Made by a program: the position numbers and the translations under genes. From Azospirillum thiophilum (GTDB lineage: Bacteria; Pseudomonadota; Alphaproteobacteria; Azospirillales; Azospirillaceae), in assembly GCF_001305595.1 (NCBI RefSeq), contig NZ_CP012402.1, positions 951,001 through 1,015,000 on the forward strand: a stretch of 64,000 nt of DNA, read 5' to 3'. Numbering within the stretch: position 1 is the stretch's first letter; each line of letters starts with the position of its first letter. The notes beneath the pieces were generated by a model. The model worked only from the letters and a program-made list of their open reading frames with translations. It had not been told where the DNA came from and ran no database searches. Shown one piece after another: positions 48,451-59,902 of this stretch.

Positions 48451-49305
48451 TCAACTCCTCTGTCTGGTTGCCCGCTTGGCACGGGGTGGCTTTTCGCCTT
48501 TGGCGGCCTTTTCGGCCTTGGTCTTATCCGATGCGCGCGGCCAGCCGAGCGCCGGGCTCCAGCGCCGTTCGCCGTCGCTGCCGGTGCGCACCAGATCCAT
48601 GTGGAAGCTGTAGCGGTCGGGCCGGTACAGCGCGTGAAGATGCTCGACGCCGCGGCCCGACGGCTCGTAGACGACACGGGTCAGCGACAGCAGCGGCGAG
48701 CCGATCTCCAGATCCAGCGCCGCCGCCGCTTCGGGACCGGCCAACGTCGCACTGATCGCCTGGGTCGCCCGTTCGGCCTGCACGCCCGACCGTTCGATCA
48801 GTTCCAGCAGCGGACGCGCCGCCAGCTCCGCTTCCGACCAGGTCAGGCCGATCCATTCCGGCACATGGGTGGTCAGGTAGGAGAAGGGCACGCCGTCGAT
48901 CATCCGTATCCGGACGGAGCGCTGGACCCGCTCCCCCGCCGCCAGCCCCAGGCTTGCGGCGACCGCCTCGCTGGGCAGGCCGTAGCTGAAGGACAACAGC
49001 TTGACGTCGGTGCTGCGGCCCATGTCGATCAGGTGCGACAGCACGTTGGACAGGTCGGCGACGATGGGGCGGACGGTGCGCGTATCATGGACGAAGGTAC
49101 CGGACCCCGCCTTGCGCTGCACCAGCCCTTCCTTGTCGAGCAGGTCGAGCGCGCGCCGCACCGTGACCCGCGACACCGCATGCTCGGCCGCCAGCGCCGG
49201 CTCTCCCGGCAGCCGGCTGCCCGGCGGCAACTCGCCGGCGACGATGCGGTCGCGCAGCAGCAGATAGATCCTGCGTGCCTTCAAGGGTTCAACCGCCGAC
49301 TTCAC
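48451..49305 (-). CDS. GntR-family (HutC/UTRA) transcriptional regulator
   Basis: Regulator of 284 residues from a GTG start at 49305 (GGAGG ten bases upstream). The N-terminal winged HTH is ARRIYLLLRDRIVAGELPPG, SRLPGEPALAAEHAVSRVTV and RRALDLLDKEGLVQRKAGSG. The UTRA ligand domain follows (RIRMIDGVPFSYLTTHVPEW, LTRVVYEPSGRGVEH). The C-terminus is a Lys/Arg-rich tail. As first gene of the minus-strand operon it should control itself and the transport and enzyme genes through the paired sites at 49339-49384. Confidence 0.9.
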   Translation of the reverse strand: MKSAVEPLKARRIYLLLRDRIVAGELPPGSRLPGEPALAAEHAVSRVTVRRALDLLDKEGLVQRKAGSGTFVHDTRTVRPIVADLSNVLSHLIDMGRSTDVKLLSFSYGLPSEAVAASLGLAAGERVQRSVRIRMIDGVPFSYLTTHVPEWIGLTWSEAELAARPLLELIERSGVQAERATQAISATLAGPEAAAALDLEIGSPLLSLTRVVYEPSGRGVEHLHALYRPDRYSFHMDLVRTGSDGERRWSPALGWPRASDKTKAEKAAKGEKPPRAKRATRQRS

Positions 49306-49338
49306 AGCGTGCCGTCCTCCGCTTCACCGCGCCCCGAA

Positions 49339-49384
49339 CCTGTCTCTTGATAAGACAGGAACCTGTATGATGGATAAGACAGGT
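49339..49384. promoter_or_regulatory. Two tandem operator-like sites upstream of the GntR gene
   Basis: Site 1 is CCTGTCT-N7-AGACAGG (49339-49359). Site 2 is ACCTGT-N12-ACAGGT (49361-49384). Both contain the direct repeat GATAAGACAGG, 24 bases apart. TGTCT/AGACA half-sites are characteristic of HutC-type GntR proteins. The position, 34-80 bases before the gene start, fits autoregulation. Confidence 0.65.
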
Positions 49385-49440
49385 TTGGTCAACGGGGATG
49401 TTGGACCGACGGACGGTCTGCGGCAAAAGTGCAAAGCAAA

Positions 49441-49469
49441 ACGCCCCGGCCTGCGGAAGGCCGGGGCGT
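49441..49469 (-). terminator. Rho-independent terminator of the gsi/peptidase operon
   Basis: ACGCCCCGGCC (49441-49451) and GGCCGGGGCGT (49459-49469) form an 11-bp stem with a 7-nt loop. Read on the minus strand it is followed by TTTTGCTTTGC. It lies 29 bases past the stop of the last gene (iaaA). Confidence 0.85.
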
Positions 49470-49497
49470 CGGAAGACGATGCAGACGGACACCGTCA

Positions 49498-50469
49498 TCA
49501 GCCGATGCGGAACTCCTCGCGATGGATCGCCGTCATCGGCAGCCCCTCCGGCCCGATGACTCCGCGATACATGCCGGAGCAGTTGAAGGGCAGAGCCACC
49601 CGACCGTCACGGTCGATGGCGACCAGGCCGCCCGAGCCGCCGATCACCCCCAGCTCGTCCACCACGCCGGTCGCGGCGCGGTCAAGCGTCTGGCCGCCCC
49701 AGCGCATGCGGGCGTCGATCTCGTGGGCGGCGCAGCGGCGGATGAAATGTTCGCCATGGCCGGTGGCGGAAACCGCGCAGGTCATGTTGTCGGCGAAGGT
49801 GCCGGCGCCGATCACCGGGCTGTCGCCGACCCGGCCCTTGGCCTTGGCGGTCATGCCGCCGGTTGAGGTCGCCGCGGCGAGGTTGCCGTCACGGTCGCGG
49901 GCGACGGCACCGACGGTGCCATGGCGGCGCTGATCGGCGTCGCCATCGGAGTTGTCTTCCGGGGCGCCGGACCGGCGGCGCTCCAGTTCGGCCTGCAGGG
50001 CGTCCCAGCGCGGCTGGGTGAAGAAATAGGGGGCCTCCTCCATCGGCAGTCCCTGGCGGCGGCAGAGGTCGAGCGCGCCCTCGCCGATCAACAGGACATG
50101 CTCGCTGTGCTCCATCACCGCGCGGGCGGCGAGGATCGGATTGCGCGGGCCGAACAGGCCGGCCACCGCACCGGCGGCGCGGTCGCGGCCGTCCATGACG
50201 GCGGCGTCCATCTCCTGCACGCCCTCCGCGGTGAAGACGGCGCCGCGGCCGGCGTTGAACAGCGGCTCGTCCTCCAGCGCCATCACCGCGGCGGTGACGG
50301 CGTCGAGCGCGCTGCCGCCGTCGGCCAGCACGTCATGCCCCGCGGCCAGCGCCCGGCGCAGCCCGGCATGATAGCCCTCGGTCAACGCGGGCGTCAGGGC
50401 GCTGCGCTTGATGGTGCCGGCGCCGCCATGGATGGCCAGCGCGAAGGGCTGCGGTACGGAGAAGGTCAT
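49498..50469 (-). CDS. iaaA: Isoaspartyl peptidase/L-asparaginase (Ntn hydrolase)
   Basis: Plant-type asparaginase of 323 residues. It autoprocesses before the nucleophile Thr185 in RRHGTVGAVARD to give alpha and beta chains. FALAIHGGAGTI at the N-terminus and AGAGTFADNMTCAVSATGHG-like residues (GTFADN, SATGHGE) in the beta chain are the usual active-site segments. It releases beta-aspartyl residues from isoaspartyl peptides and also deamidates Asn. In E. coli the same gene precedes gsiABCD, which supports the assignment of the neighbouring transporter. Here it is the last gene of the operon. Confidence 0.93.
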   Translation of the reverse strand: MTFSVPQPFALAIHGGAGTIKRSALTPALTEGYHAGLRRALAAGHDVLADGGSALDAVTAAVMALEDEPLFNAGRGAVFTAEGVQEMDAAVMDGRDRAAGAVAGLFGPRNPILAARAVMEHSEHVLLIGEGALDLCRRQGLPMEEAPYFFTQPRWDALQAELERRRSGAPEDNSDGDADQRRHGTVGAVARDRDGNLAAATSTGGMTAKAKGRVGDSPVIGAGTFADNMTCAVSATGHGEHFIRRCAAHEIDARMRWGGQTLDRAATGVVDELGVIGGSGGLVAIDRDGRVALPFNCSGMYRGVIGPEGLPMTAIHREEFRIG

Positions 50470-50479
50470 GGGCAGGGTC

Positions 50480-51313
50480 TCAGCGCAGGGAGGCCGACAT
50501 GGCCGACAGGGTGTTGATCCAGCCGAGGGCGGCGGCCATGCTGGCGGCCGGCAGGCGGATGGTGACGGGGTCGAGGCGCTCGGACACCGGGATCAACGAT
50601 GCCAGGTCGGCCAGCGCCGGGCTGTTCATCTCGATCTCCAAGCGGTAGGGCGCTCCGTCGCCGCGCGGCGGAACGCGGAAGGGCGGGATGCTCGAGGCGC
50701 GGCGGACGGCACGGGCCGCCGCCTCGCGGATGCGGTCGCGGGCGACCGACGGCGCCACGGCGCGGGCGGCGCGCTGGCCGAGCGCGTGCTTGACCACCAC
50801 CTGTTCGGCGTCCGGGAACAGCGGCGCCATCTCCGCGGCGAAGCGGTCGTCGCCGCTCAGCAGGATCACCGGCACGCCGATCTCGCCGGCATAGGCGCCG
50901 TAATTGCCGGCCTCACCCAGTTCCAAGCCGTTCACGACGACGCGGCCGAAGGCGAAACTGTTGGTGGTGTGGGCGAGGATGCCGTACTGGCGGGCCGAGC
51001 TGTGGAAGCCGACGCACATCACCCCGGCCGTCCCCGGTTCCAGCCCGGCGAACATGCCGATCGGCTTGGGCCGGCCAAGGATCAGTTCGGCTGCAGGATG
51101 CAGCTCGTCCGGCAGCAGGTTCAGCATCGGGCCGTGACTGTCGTTGACCAGGATCTCGCTGGCACCGCCAGCAACCGCGCCTTCGATGGCGGCATTGACC
51201 TCGGCGGTCATCAGGCGGCGGGCACGCTCGTACTCGGTATTGCCCGGCGTCACCTGCTGTTGGGAGACCACGCCGGCCACCCCCTCGATGTCGGCGGAGA
51301 TGTAGATCTTCAC
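50480..51313 (-). CDS. M55-family D-aminopeptidase (DppA type)
   Basis: Cytoplasmic zinc peptidase of 277 residues. The metal ligands of Bacillus DppA fall at identical positions: Asp8 and Glu10 in SADIEGVAG, His60 in VNDSHG and His104 in CVGFHSS; a further Glu is near 134 (LGEAGNYGAY). DppA forms a decameric ring and removes N-terminal D-residues from D-Ala-D-Ala-like peptides. Its start overlaps the P1-peptidase stop by four bases. It strengthens the view that this operon handles D-residue peptides such as murein fragments. Confidence 0.92.
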   Translation of the reverse strand: MKIYISADIEGVAGVVSQQQVTPGNTEYERARRLMTAEVNAAIEGAVAGGASEILVNDSHGPMLNLLPDELHPAAELILGRPKPIGMFAGLEPGTAGVMCVGFHSSARQYGILAHTTNSFAFGRVVVNGLELGEAGNYGAYAGEIGVPVILLSGDDRFAAEMAPLFPDAEQVVVKHALGQRAARAVAPSVARDRIREAAARAVRRASSIPPFRVPPRGDGAPYRLEIEMNSPALADLASLIPVSERLDPVTIRLPAASMAAALGWINTLSAMSASLR

Positions 51314-52389
51314 TCTGTGCTCCCGGAGGTCAGGATAGCGGACAGGCAGGGCCGGGTCGCGCCGTCCCGGCCGATCACCGGCGTCGCTGCGGCCAGCGCG
51401 TCGAGCACCGCTTCCTGCGTCGCATCGGCCATCGCCTCGAACAGGCCGTCGATGCGGCGCTCGTTCAGCATGCGCAGCGGCACGATGTCGGCGCGCTCGT
51501 CATGGTCGATGCGGTTGGCGGTGGTGAAGCCGAGCGCGATGTCGCCGCTGCCGTGGCCCCAGAAGGAACCGACCCGCGCCAGCCCCACCCCGGCCCGGCG
51601 GATGACCCGTCGCAGTTGGCGGTGATCGAGCGGCGCATCGGTGGCAGCGATGACGATGACCGAGCCCTTCTCCGGCGCGTCATCCGGCACCGGCGGGGCC
51701 ACGCGGCGGCCGTCGGGCAGGCGCAGTTCCCCCGGCCGGCCGAAATTGGCCAGGACCAGCACGCCCAGGTGATGGCGCCTGCCGTCCAGCTTCAGGCGGC
51801 GCGAGGACGTACCGATGCCGCCCTTGAAGCCGAAGCAGGACATGCCGCGCCCGGCACCGACCGAACCCACTGCCACTTCGGCTCCGTCCGGCTCGCCCAT
51901 CGCTGCGGCCAGTGCCGCGGCGGCATGGGCCTCCGTCACCGCCAGCGCCTGGATGTCGTTCAGCGGACCGTCGTTGCACTCCATCACCACCGGGTTGACG
52001 GTGGCGGTGGTCCGGCCGATGTCCGGGTTGGCGGCGATGGCGTGGCGGACCAGCGCGGTGGCGGCGGTGCCGACCGACAGGGTATTGGTCAGCAGGATCG
52101 GGGTTTCCAGCGCCCCCAACTCCTCCACCTGCATCAGACCGACGCTCTTGCCGAAGCCGTTCAGCACCTCGGCCGCCGCCACCGGCTTGTCACGGTAGAG
52201 GTTGCCGGCATGGGGCAGGATGGCGGTGACGCCGGTCTGGACGGCGCCCTCATCCAGCGTGACATGGCCGACGCGCACGCCCGGCACGTCGGTGATGGCG
52301 TTGCGCGGCCCCGGCGTCAGCCGGCCGCAGGCGAGCCCGAAGGCCCACGCCCTGCCCCTGCCGTCAGCGGAGTTTCGGGTCGAGGGCAT
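51310..52389 (-). CDS. P1-family aminopeptidase/D-esterase (DmpA type)
   Basis: Self-processing Ntn-like hydrolase of 359 residues. The nucleophile Ser243 stands in [15 protein letters not shown], where DmpA-type precursors cleave into alpha and beta chains. Other motifs are [39 protein letters not shown] and [20 protein letters not shown]. DmpA enzymes release N-terminal L- or D-Ala from amides and peptides; close relatives act on beta-peptides. The start overlaps the gsiD end by 26 bases. Confidence 0.9.
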   Translation of the reverse strand: MPSTRNSADGRGRAWAFGLACGRLTPGPRNAITDVPGVRVGHVTLDEGAVQTGVTAILPHAGNLYRDKPVAAAEVLNGFGKSVGLMQVEELGALETPILLTNTLSVGTAATALVRHAIAANPDIGRTTATVNPVVMECNDGPLNDIQALAVTEAHAAAALAAAMGEPDGAEVAVGSVGAGRGMSCFGFKGGIGTSSRRLKLDGRRHHLGVLVLANFGRPGELRLPDGRRVAPPVPDDAPEKGSVIVIAATDAPLDHRQLRRVIRRAGVGLARVGSFWGHGSGDIALGFTTANRIDHDERADIVPLRMLNERRIDGLFEAMADATQEAVLDALAAATPVIGRDGATRPCLSAILTSGSTE

Positions 52390-53248
52390 CGCGCAGTCCG
52401 TCGCCGAGCAGGTTGAAGGCCAGCACCGTCAGGAAGATCGCGAGGCCGGGATAGAAGGTGACGTGGCTGGCGACGCCGATGTAGCTGCGCCCGTCGGCCA
52501 GCATGGCGCCCCATTCCGGGCTGGGCGGCTGGGCACCGAGGCCGATGAAGCTGAGGCTTGCCGCCGTCAGGATCGAGGTGCCGATGCGCATGGAGACATA
52601 GACGATCACGCTGGGCAGTGTGCCGGGCAGGATGTGGCGGACCATCAGCAGCCGGTCGCGCACGCCGATGGCGCGGGCGGCGTCGACATAGACCGCGCGC
52701 TTCAGCCCCAGCGTGCTGCCGCGCACGAGGCGGGCGAAGACCGGCACGCTGAAGATCGCCACCGCATAGATGACGTTGTCGATGCCCGGCCCGAGGACGG
52801 CGACGATGCCGATCGCCAGCAGGATACCGGGAAAGGCCAGCAGCACGTCGCAGACGCGCATGATCAGCGAATCGATCCAGCCGCCGCGGAAGCCGGCGAC
52901 CAACCCGAGCGCCACGCCGGCCACCCCGCCCAGCAGGACCGACAGCAGCCCGACCGACAGCGAGATGCGCGCACCCCACAGGATGCGGCTCAGGATGTCG
53001 CGGCCATAGGCGTCGGTGCCGGCCCAATGGTCCGCCGACGGCCCTTCCAGGATGCGGTCATAGTCGAAGGCCGCCGGGTCGAACGGCGCGATCCAGGGTG
53101 CGGCGGCGGCGGCCAGGGTCAGCGCCAGCAGACAGATGCCGGCCGCCATGGCGGTGCGGTTGCGCCGGAACTTGCGCCAGAATTCGCGCAGCGGCGACCG
53201 GATGGCGTCGTGGCTCACGGCCACGCTGGTTGCGTCTGTCGTGGTCAT
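52364..53248 (-). CDS. gsiD: Glutathione/peptide ABC transporter permease GsiD type
   Basis: DppC/GsiD-type permease of 294 residues. The N-terminal cytoplasmic tail [17 protein letters not shown] leads to the OppC helix, then [20 protein letters not shown], five more membrane segments, the EAA loop [20 protein letters not shown] and the C-terminal [15 protein letters not shown]. The start overlaps the gsiC stop by ATGA. Assignment to Gsi rests on the very GsiB-like receptor, the fused ATPase and iaaA in the same operon. Confidence 0.9.
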   Translation of the reverse strand: MTTTDATSVAVSHDAIRSPLREFWRKFRRNRTAMAAGICLLALTLAAAAAPWIAPFDPAAFDYDRILEGPSADHWAGTDAYGRDILSRILWGARISLSVGLLSVLLGGVAGVALGLVAGFRGGWIDSLIMRVCDVLLAFPGILLAIGIVAVLGPGIDNVIYAVAIFSVPVFARLVRGSTLGLKRAVYVDAARAIGVRDRLLMVRHILPGTLPSVIVYVSMRIGTSILTAASLSFIGLGAQPPSPEWGAMLADGRSYIGVASHVTFYPGLAIFLTVLAFNLLGDGLRDALDPKLR

Positions 53249-54165
53249 GAGTAGCGGATCTCGGGGTTGGCGAAGGCGTACAGCACATCGACCAGCAGGT
53301 TGATGATGATGAATTCCAGCGAGAACAGCAGGATCTCCGCCTGGATGACGGTGTAGTCGCGGTAGTTGACGCTATCCACCAGCAGCCGGCCCAGCCCCGG
53401 CCAGGAGAACACCGTCTCGACCACGATCGACCCGCCCAGCAGAAAGCCGAACTGCAACCCGACCATGGTGATGATCGGGATCATCGCGTTGCGCAGCGTG
53501 TGCTTCCACACCACCAGCCGGGCCGGCACGCCCTTGGCCCTTGCGGTGCGGACGTAATCCTCGCGCGCGATCTCGATGAAGGCGGAGCGGGTGAAGCGCG
53601 CCATCACCGCGGCGACGCCGAGCCCCAGCGTCAGCGACGGCATCACGTAATGCTGCCACGTCCCGTAACCGCTGGTCGGCAGCCAGCCGAGCTTGACCGA
53701 GAACAGGTCGATCATCAGCAGCCCGAGCCAGAATGAGGGAAAGGCGATGCCAGACACCGCGACGATCATGCCGACATGGTCCTGCCAGCGTCCGCGCTTC
53801 GTCGCCGACGCCACGCCGATCAGCAATCCCGCCAGTGTCGCCCAGACCATGGCGACGATGGTGAGGTAGAGCGTGGGCAGGAAGCGTTCGCCGATCTCCT
53901 GCGACACCGGCCGCTTGGACTTCATCGACCGGCCGAACTCGCCCTGCACCGCATTGCCGAGGAAGCGGCCATACTGCACCCACAGCGGTTGGTCGAGGCC
54001 GAGATCCTGGCGCACCAGCTCGACGTCGCGCTGGGTCGCATCCGGGCCGGCGACCAGCCGCGCCGGATCGCCCGGCAGCAGATGGACGAAGCCGAAGACG
54101 AAGACGGAAATCACCAGCAGAACCGGAAGGATGCCGGCAAGACGGCCGACGAGATATTTCAACAT
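53245..54165 (-). CDS. gsiC: Glutathione/peptide ABC transporter permease GsiC type
   Basis: DppB/GsiC-type permease of 306 residues, taken from the ATG at 54165, which gives the normal N-terminus [17 protein letters not shown]; the longer in-frame extension runs through the palindromic repeat and is not credible. Motifs are [38 protein letters not shown] and the EAA loop [20 protein letters not shown]. No strong ribosome site is seen (AGGA at some distance), so expression may be low relative to gsiB. Confidence 0.9.
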   Translation of the reverse strand: MLKYLVGRLAGILPVLLVISVFVFGFVHLLPGDPARLVAGPDATQRDVELVRQDLGLDQPLWVQYGRFLGNAVQGEFGRSMKSKRPVSQEIGERFLPTLYLTIVAMVWATLAGLLIGVASATKRGRWQDHVGMIVAVSGIAFPSFWLGLLMIDLFSVKLGWLPTSGYGTWQHYVMPSLTLGLGVAAVMARFTRSAFIEIAREDYVRTARAKGVPARLVVWKHTLRNAMIPIITMVGLQFGFLLGGSIVVETVFSWPGLGRLLVDSVNYRDYTVIQAEILLFSLEFIIINLLVDVLYAFANPEIRYS

Positions 54166-54223
54166 GGGACGGAGGTCCTGGAAGAGGGCCTGGAGGTGCG
54201 GGGGGATTCTCGGGGACGTTAGA

Positions 54224-54347
54224 CCCCCACCTAACCTCCCCCGCTGGGCGGGGGAGGGACTGCCGCCACTCTCCCGCCTTAAGCACTTGCCCCCTCCCCC
54301 GCCCAGCGGGGGAGGGTCAGGGTGGGGGCAATAGGGAGCCCCCACCC
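54224..54347 (-). repeat. Large inverted repeat between gsiB and gsiC
   Basis: Two perfect hairpins, CCTCCCCCGC/GCGGGGGAGG with TGG loop (54235-54257) and the same arms with CCA loop (54293-54315), are inverted copies of each other. Outer CCCCCACC and GGTGGGGG extend the symmetry to about 54224-54329. A further hairpin GGGTGGGGGC/GCCCCCACCC (54320-54347) ends at the gsiB stop. It resembles REP-type intercistronic elements. Confidence 0.75.
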
Positions 54348-54352
54348 TCACA

Positions 54353-55885
54353 TCACTGCAGGTCGGCTTCTTCCATCTGCAGCCCGCCGTCGGCGACATA
54401 GTAGAAGCCGGTCAGCTTCTTCGACTTGCCGGCCAGCAGATTCTCGACGCCAAGGAAGATCCAGGGCGCGTCCTTCCAGATCTGCTCCTGGGCGACGCGG
54501 TAGGCCTCGGCGCGCTTGGCGGTGTCGGCGGTGCCGATGCCGGTCTCGATCGCGGAATCGACCGTGTCGTTCTTGTAGTAGGCGACGTTGAAGAACTTCG
54601 GCGGGAAGCCCTTGCCCCACAGCAGCGGACGCAGGCCCCAGTCGGCGTCGCCGGTCGAGGCCGACCAGCCGCCATACTGCATCTGCACCGTCGCATCCTC
54701 CGGCTTCTCGACGCCCCAGACGCGGGCGGTCTCGACGCCGGCCTCCAGCGGGGTGACGGTCAGCTTGACGCCGATCTGCGACAGCTGCTGCTGCACGAAC
54801 TGCATGCCGCGGATGAAGTTCGTGCTGTTGCGGCCGAACATCTCGGCCTCGAAGCCGTTCGGATATCCGGCTTCGACCAGCAGCGCCTTCGCCTTGGCGA
54901 GGTCATAGGTGTACTGGTTGGGCTGGGTGACGTGGAAGCCCAGCTTGGACGGGATCGCCGAATCCAGCGGACCGGCGTAGCCGCGATAGACCACCTTGGC
55001 GTAGGCGTTCTTGTCGACGGCGTAGTTCAGCGCTTGACGGACTCGCGGGTCGTTGAAAGGCTTCTTCATGGTGTTCATCGCCACGTAGCGGGCGATGATC
55101 GACGGCGCGTCGATCAGTTCCAGCGCGCTGTTGGCCTCCACCATCTTCACCATCTCCGGCGGCAGCGGATAGATGAACTGCGCCTCGTTGGTCTGCAGCA
55201 TGGCGATGCGGCTGCCATTCTCCGGCACGCTCTTCAGCGTCACCGTATCGACCTTCGGCAGGCCCGGCTTCCAGTAGTTGGCGTTCTTCTCGACCTTCAG
55301 CGTGTCGGCTGCCCAGCTGACGAACTTGTAGGGGCCGGTGCCGACCGGGTGGCGGCCGATCTCCTTGCCATAGGTCTCCAGCGCCTTCGGGCTGTGGATC
55401 ATGGCGCCGGGATGGGCGAGGTTGTTGTTCAGCGCGCCGAAGGGCTGCGACAGCTTCAGCGTGACGGTGTAGTCGTCGACCACCACCGTCTCGGCCAGCA
55501 TCGCCAGCAGGCTCTGGCGCTTCAGCCGGTTGGCCGGGTTGGCGAGGCGGTCGAAGTTGGTCTTCACCGCCTGGGCGTTGAAGGGCGAGCCGTCATGGAA
55601 GGTGACGCCCTTGCGCAGGCGGTAGGTGTATTCGGTGGCGGTGTCGTTGACCGTGAAGCTCTCGGCCAGCAGCGGCACCAGCTTCATGTCCTTGTCGAAG
55701 CCGAACAGGCCTTGCATCATCGTGCGGCTGGCCGACTGCGACAGGGTGTCGTTGATGTCGGCCGGGTCCAGCGTGGTGATGTTGTCGGGCAGGCCGACCA
55801 CCAGATCCTTTGCGGCGAAGGCCGGACCGGCGAGAGCGGTGCCGGCCAGCAGGCCGGCCAGCAGGGGAAGGGCGAAACGCGTCAC
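54353..55885 (-). CDS. gsiB: Glutathione-binding protein GsiB-like
   Basis: Periplasmic receptor of 510 residues (E. coli GsiB has 512). The GTG start at 55885 has AAGGGAG upstream and gives a clean signal peptide ending in AGPAFA. Similarity to GsiB is recognisable throughout: [65 protein letters not shown] and the final EEADLQ. The ligand is glutathione or a related gamma- or D-residue-containing peptide. The receptor gene is followed by a large inverted repeat before gsiC. Confidence 0.93.
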   Translation of the reverse strand: MTRFALPLLAGLLAGTALAGPAFAAKDLVVGLPDNITTLDPADINDTLSQSASRTMMQGLFGFDKDMKLVPLLAESFTVNDTATEYTYRLRKGVTFHDGSPFNAQAVKTNFDRLANPANRLKRQSLLAMLAETVVVDDYTVTLKLSQPFGALNNNLAHPGAMIHSPKALETYGKEIGRHPVGTGPYKFVSWAADTLKVEKNANYWKPGLPKVDTVTLKSVPENGSRIAMLQTNEAQFIYPLPPEMVKMVEANSALELIDAPSIIARYVAMNTMKKPFNDPRVRQALNYAVDKNAYAKVVYRGYAGPLDSAIPSKLGFHVTQPNQYTYDLAKAKALLVEAGYPNGFEAEMFGRNSTNFIRGMQFVQQQLSQIGVKLTVTPLEAGVETARVWGVEKPEDATVQMQYGGWSASTGDADWGLRPLLWGKGFPPKFFNVAYYKNDTVDSAIETGIGTADTAKRAEAYRVAQEQIWKDAPWIFLGVENLLAGKSKKLTGFYYVADGGLQMEEADLQ

Positions 55886-55907
55886 GTGATGTCTCCCTTT
55901 TCTTGAT

Positions 55908-57817
<1,910 letters not shown>

Positions 57818-57821
<4 letters not shown>

Positions 57822-58663
57822 CGGCCCAGCCTTTCGGCGAACAGCGCGAACATGCGGCGCCACACCATGCCCGGCGCACCGGTGCCGACCGGCTTGCCGT
57901 TCAGGTTGGTGACAGGGGTGATCTCCTTGGTGGTGCTGGCGATCCAGATCTCGTCGGCCGCATCGAGTTCGGCCGCCGGGATGTCGCGCTCCTCAAGCCG
58001 CAGGCCATTCTCGGCCACCAGCCGCAGGATGACGGTGCGGGTGATGCCCTCGAGGATGCGGGGATCGTTGAGCGGGGTGGCGATGACGCCGTCCTTGACC
58101 ACGAAGATGTTGGTGGCGGCGCCTTCGGTCACCAGCCCGTCGCGCAGCTGGAGCGCATCGACGACGCCGGCATCGGTCGCCGCCTGCTGGGCCAGCACGC
58201 TGCCCAGCAGCGCGATGGTCTTCAGATCGCAGCGGCCCCAGCGGATGTCGGGGATGGTGATGGCGGAAACGCCCTGGTCGCGCCACGCCGCGGGCGGGCG
58301 CTTCAACGGGCTGACCATGCCGAACACCGACGGTGTGACGCCGGCCGGGAAGGCGTGGCCGCGGCTGGCGGCGGCACCGCGGGTGACTTGCAGGTAGACG
58401 GTCAGATCGCCGTCGATGCCGGAGTCGGCGGCCAGCCGCTCCATGATGCCCATCCAGTCGGCGGCCGACAGCGCGCAGTCGATGCGTAGGGCCGCCATGC
58501 CGCGTTGCAGGCGGGCGACATGGGCCTCCGGCTCGAACAGGTGGCCGTTGTAGGCGGCGGTCACTTCATAGAGGCCGTCGGCGAACAGGAAACCGCGGTC
58601 CAGCGGCGACACCTGGACCTCGTCCAGCGGCAGGTAATGCCCGTTCCAATAGGAGATCGTCAT
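57818..58663 (-). CDS. dat: D-amino-acid transaminase
   Basis: Fold-type IV PLP enzyme of 281 residues, near the family length. The PLP Lys is Lys148 in [32 protein letters not shown] is the N-terminal family motif and [14 protein letters not shown] the phosphate-binding region. It interconverts D-alanine plus 2-oxoglutarate with pyruvate plus D-glutamate. A branched-chain aminotransferase or aminodeoxychorismate lyase role is less likely given the D-peptidase neighbours. It sits upstream of gsiA in the operon, so freed D-amino acids can enter metabolism. Confidence 0.88.
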
Positions 58664-58719
58664 CGGATTCAGCTTCGTTGGCGCGTGGATGGGAAGGGTC
58701 CGGTCACTTGGACAGCAGG

Positions 58720-59613
58720 TCACTCTGGCGGCCGGTTCGATTTCGGTACGACGTGGAGATAGGGCAGGATGCGTTCGGCGACGTCGGCTGCCTGTCCAAC
58801 GCTGTCGGGGCCGGAGCGCGACAGCGCGGTGCCGAGCGCCACGATCAACGCCATCAGCCCAGTCGGCGAGCTGTGGCGCACGCCATGGTCGGCCCCGGCG
58901 AGCAGGGTGACGTCGGCCAGCGGCACGATGGGGCTGTCCGGCGCGTCGGTCAGCGCGATGGCCTTCGCCCCGCGCTCTCGGCACAGCTGGAGATGCTCGA
59001 TGGTCCGACGCGAATAGCGCGGCGAGGTGATGGCGACCACCAGATCGCCCGGCTTGACCGTCATCAGCCGGCGGATGGTACGCTCGGTGCCCGCAAATTC
59101 GACGGCCTCGCGGACGTTGTCGACATAGGGCTCCAGCATGTCGGCGAGGAACAGGGCGAGATAGGCGCTGTCGCCCAGGCCGAGCGCCACGACGCGCTTG
59201 GCCTCGCGGATCAGCCGAATCGCCGACTCGCACTGTTCGGGCTGCAGCAGTTCCATGGTGCGGGTGATGTTGCCGGCGTCACTGGTCAGCGATTCCCGCA
59301 TGATCTCGGCGTTCGAGGTGTCGCGCTGCACGGCAACGCGCAATTTCTCCACCGGCGCGAAGGTGGACTCGAAGGCGCGCAGCAGATCCTCGCGGAATTC
59401 CGGAAAGCCTTCGTAACCGAGGAAGCGGGCGTAGCGGTTGACCGACGCCACCGACACCTCAGCCGCCGCGGCCAGTTCGCCGATCTTCAGCGTCGCGGTG
59501 CGGAAGGGATAGGCCAGCGCCCAGGCCCCGACCTTGGCCAGCGCAGCCGGAAGCTGCTGCTGGCAGTTCTGCATCCGGATCAGCAGCGATCCCGTCTGTA
59601 TGGGCTGCACCAT
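58720..59613 (-). CDS. RpiR/MurR-family transcriptional regulator
   Basis: Regulator of 297 residues: N-terminal RpiR-type HTH (LKIGELAAAAEVSVASVNRY, ARFLGYEGFPEFREDLLRAF) and a C-terminal SIS domain (about 125-260) with VVALGLGDSAYLALFLADML and DLVVAITSPRYSRRTIEHL. SIS domains bind phosphosugars; MurR senses N-acetylmuramic acid 6-phosphate. As first gene of the D-peptide operon, and divergent to tcuAB, it probably controls both. The inducer is inference. The start follows only weak ribosome-site sequence. Confidence 0.9.
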   Translation of the reverse strand: MVQPIQTGSLLIRMQNCQQQLPAALAKVGAWALAYPFRTATLKIGELAAAAEVSVASVNRYARFLGYEGFPEFREDLLRAFESTFAPVEKLRVAVQRDTSNAEIMRESLTSDAGNITRTMELLQPEQCESAIRLIREAKRVVALGLGDSAYLALFLADMLEPYVDNVREAVEFAGTERTIRRLMTVKPGDLVVAITSPRYSRRTIEHLQLCRERGAKAIALTDAPDSPIVPLADVTLLAGADHGVRHSSPTGLMALIVALGTALSRSGPDSVGQAADVAERILPYLHVVPKSNRPPE

Positions 59614-59661
59614 CCCCCGACGCCTCTTCGAAAGCTCAGCCGCAACTGGATGTCTACAGAG

Positions 59662-59713
59662 TTACAGGATATGCATAATTCTGTAAAAGCATTTTCATGG
59701 ATGCATATGCATC
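59662..59713. promoter_or_regulatory. Two palindromes in the RpiR/tcuA divergent region
   Basis: TTACAG (59662-59667) and CTGTAA (59681-59686) flank GATATGCATAATT. The perfect 14-base palindrome GATGCATATGCATC follows at 59700-59713. Both contain ATGCAT. They lie 49-100 bases upstream of the RpiR gene in a locally AT-rich patch, so they are good operator candidates. The remaining 190 bases to tcuA (59714-59902) hold no gene that I can support. Confidence 0.5.
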
Positions 59714-59902
59714 GCTTGCGGCGCACGCCATGCGGCCGGGCCATGGATCGACCCATCCCGGTGCCGGCCGCTGCCCTGTGTCGCAGGCGACCGCCCTTCC
59801 CAAGCTCCGCCCATCGGGACTAAAGCCTTCCCCTGCAAGAAGCTTCCGGAAGAGGCTCCCCTGCCGACCCGAGCACGCCATCCTTCCCATGACCGCCTGC
59901 CA

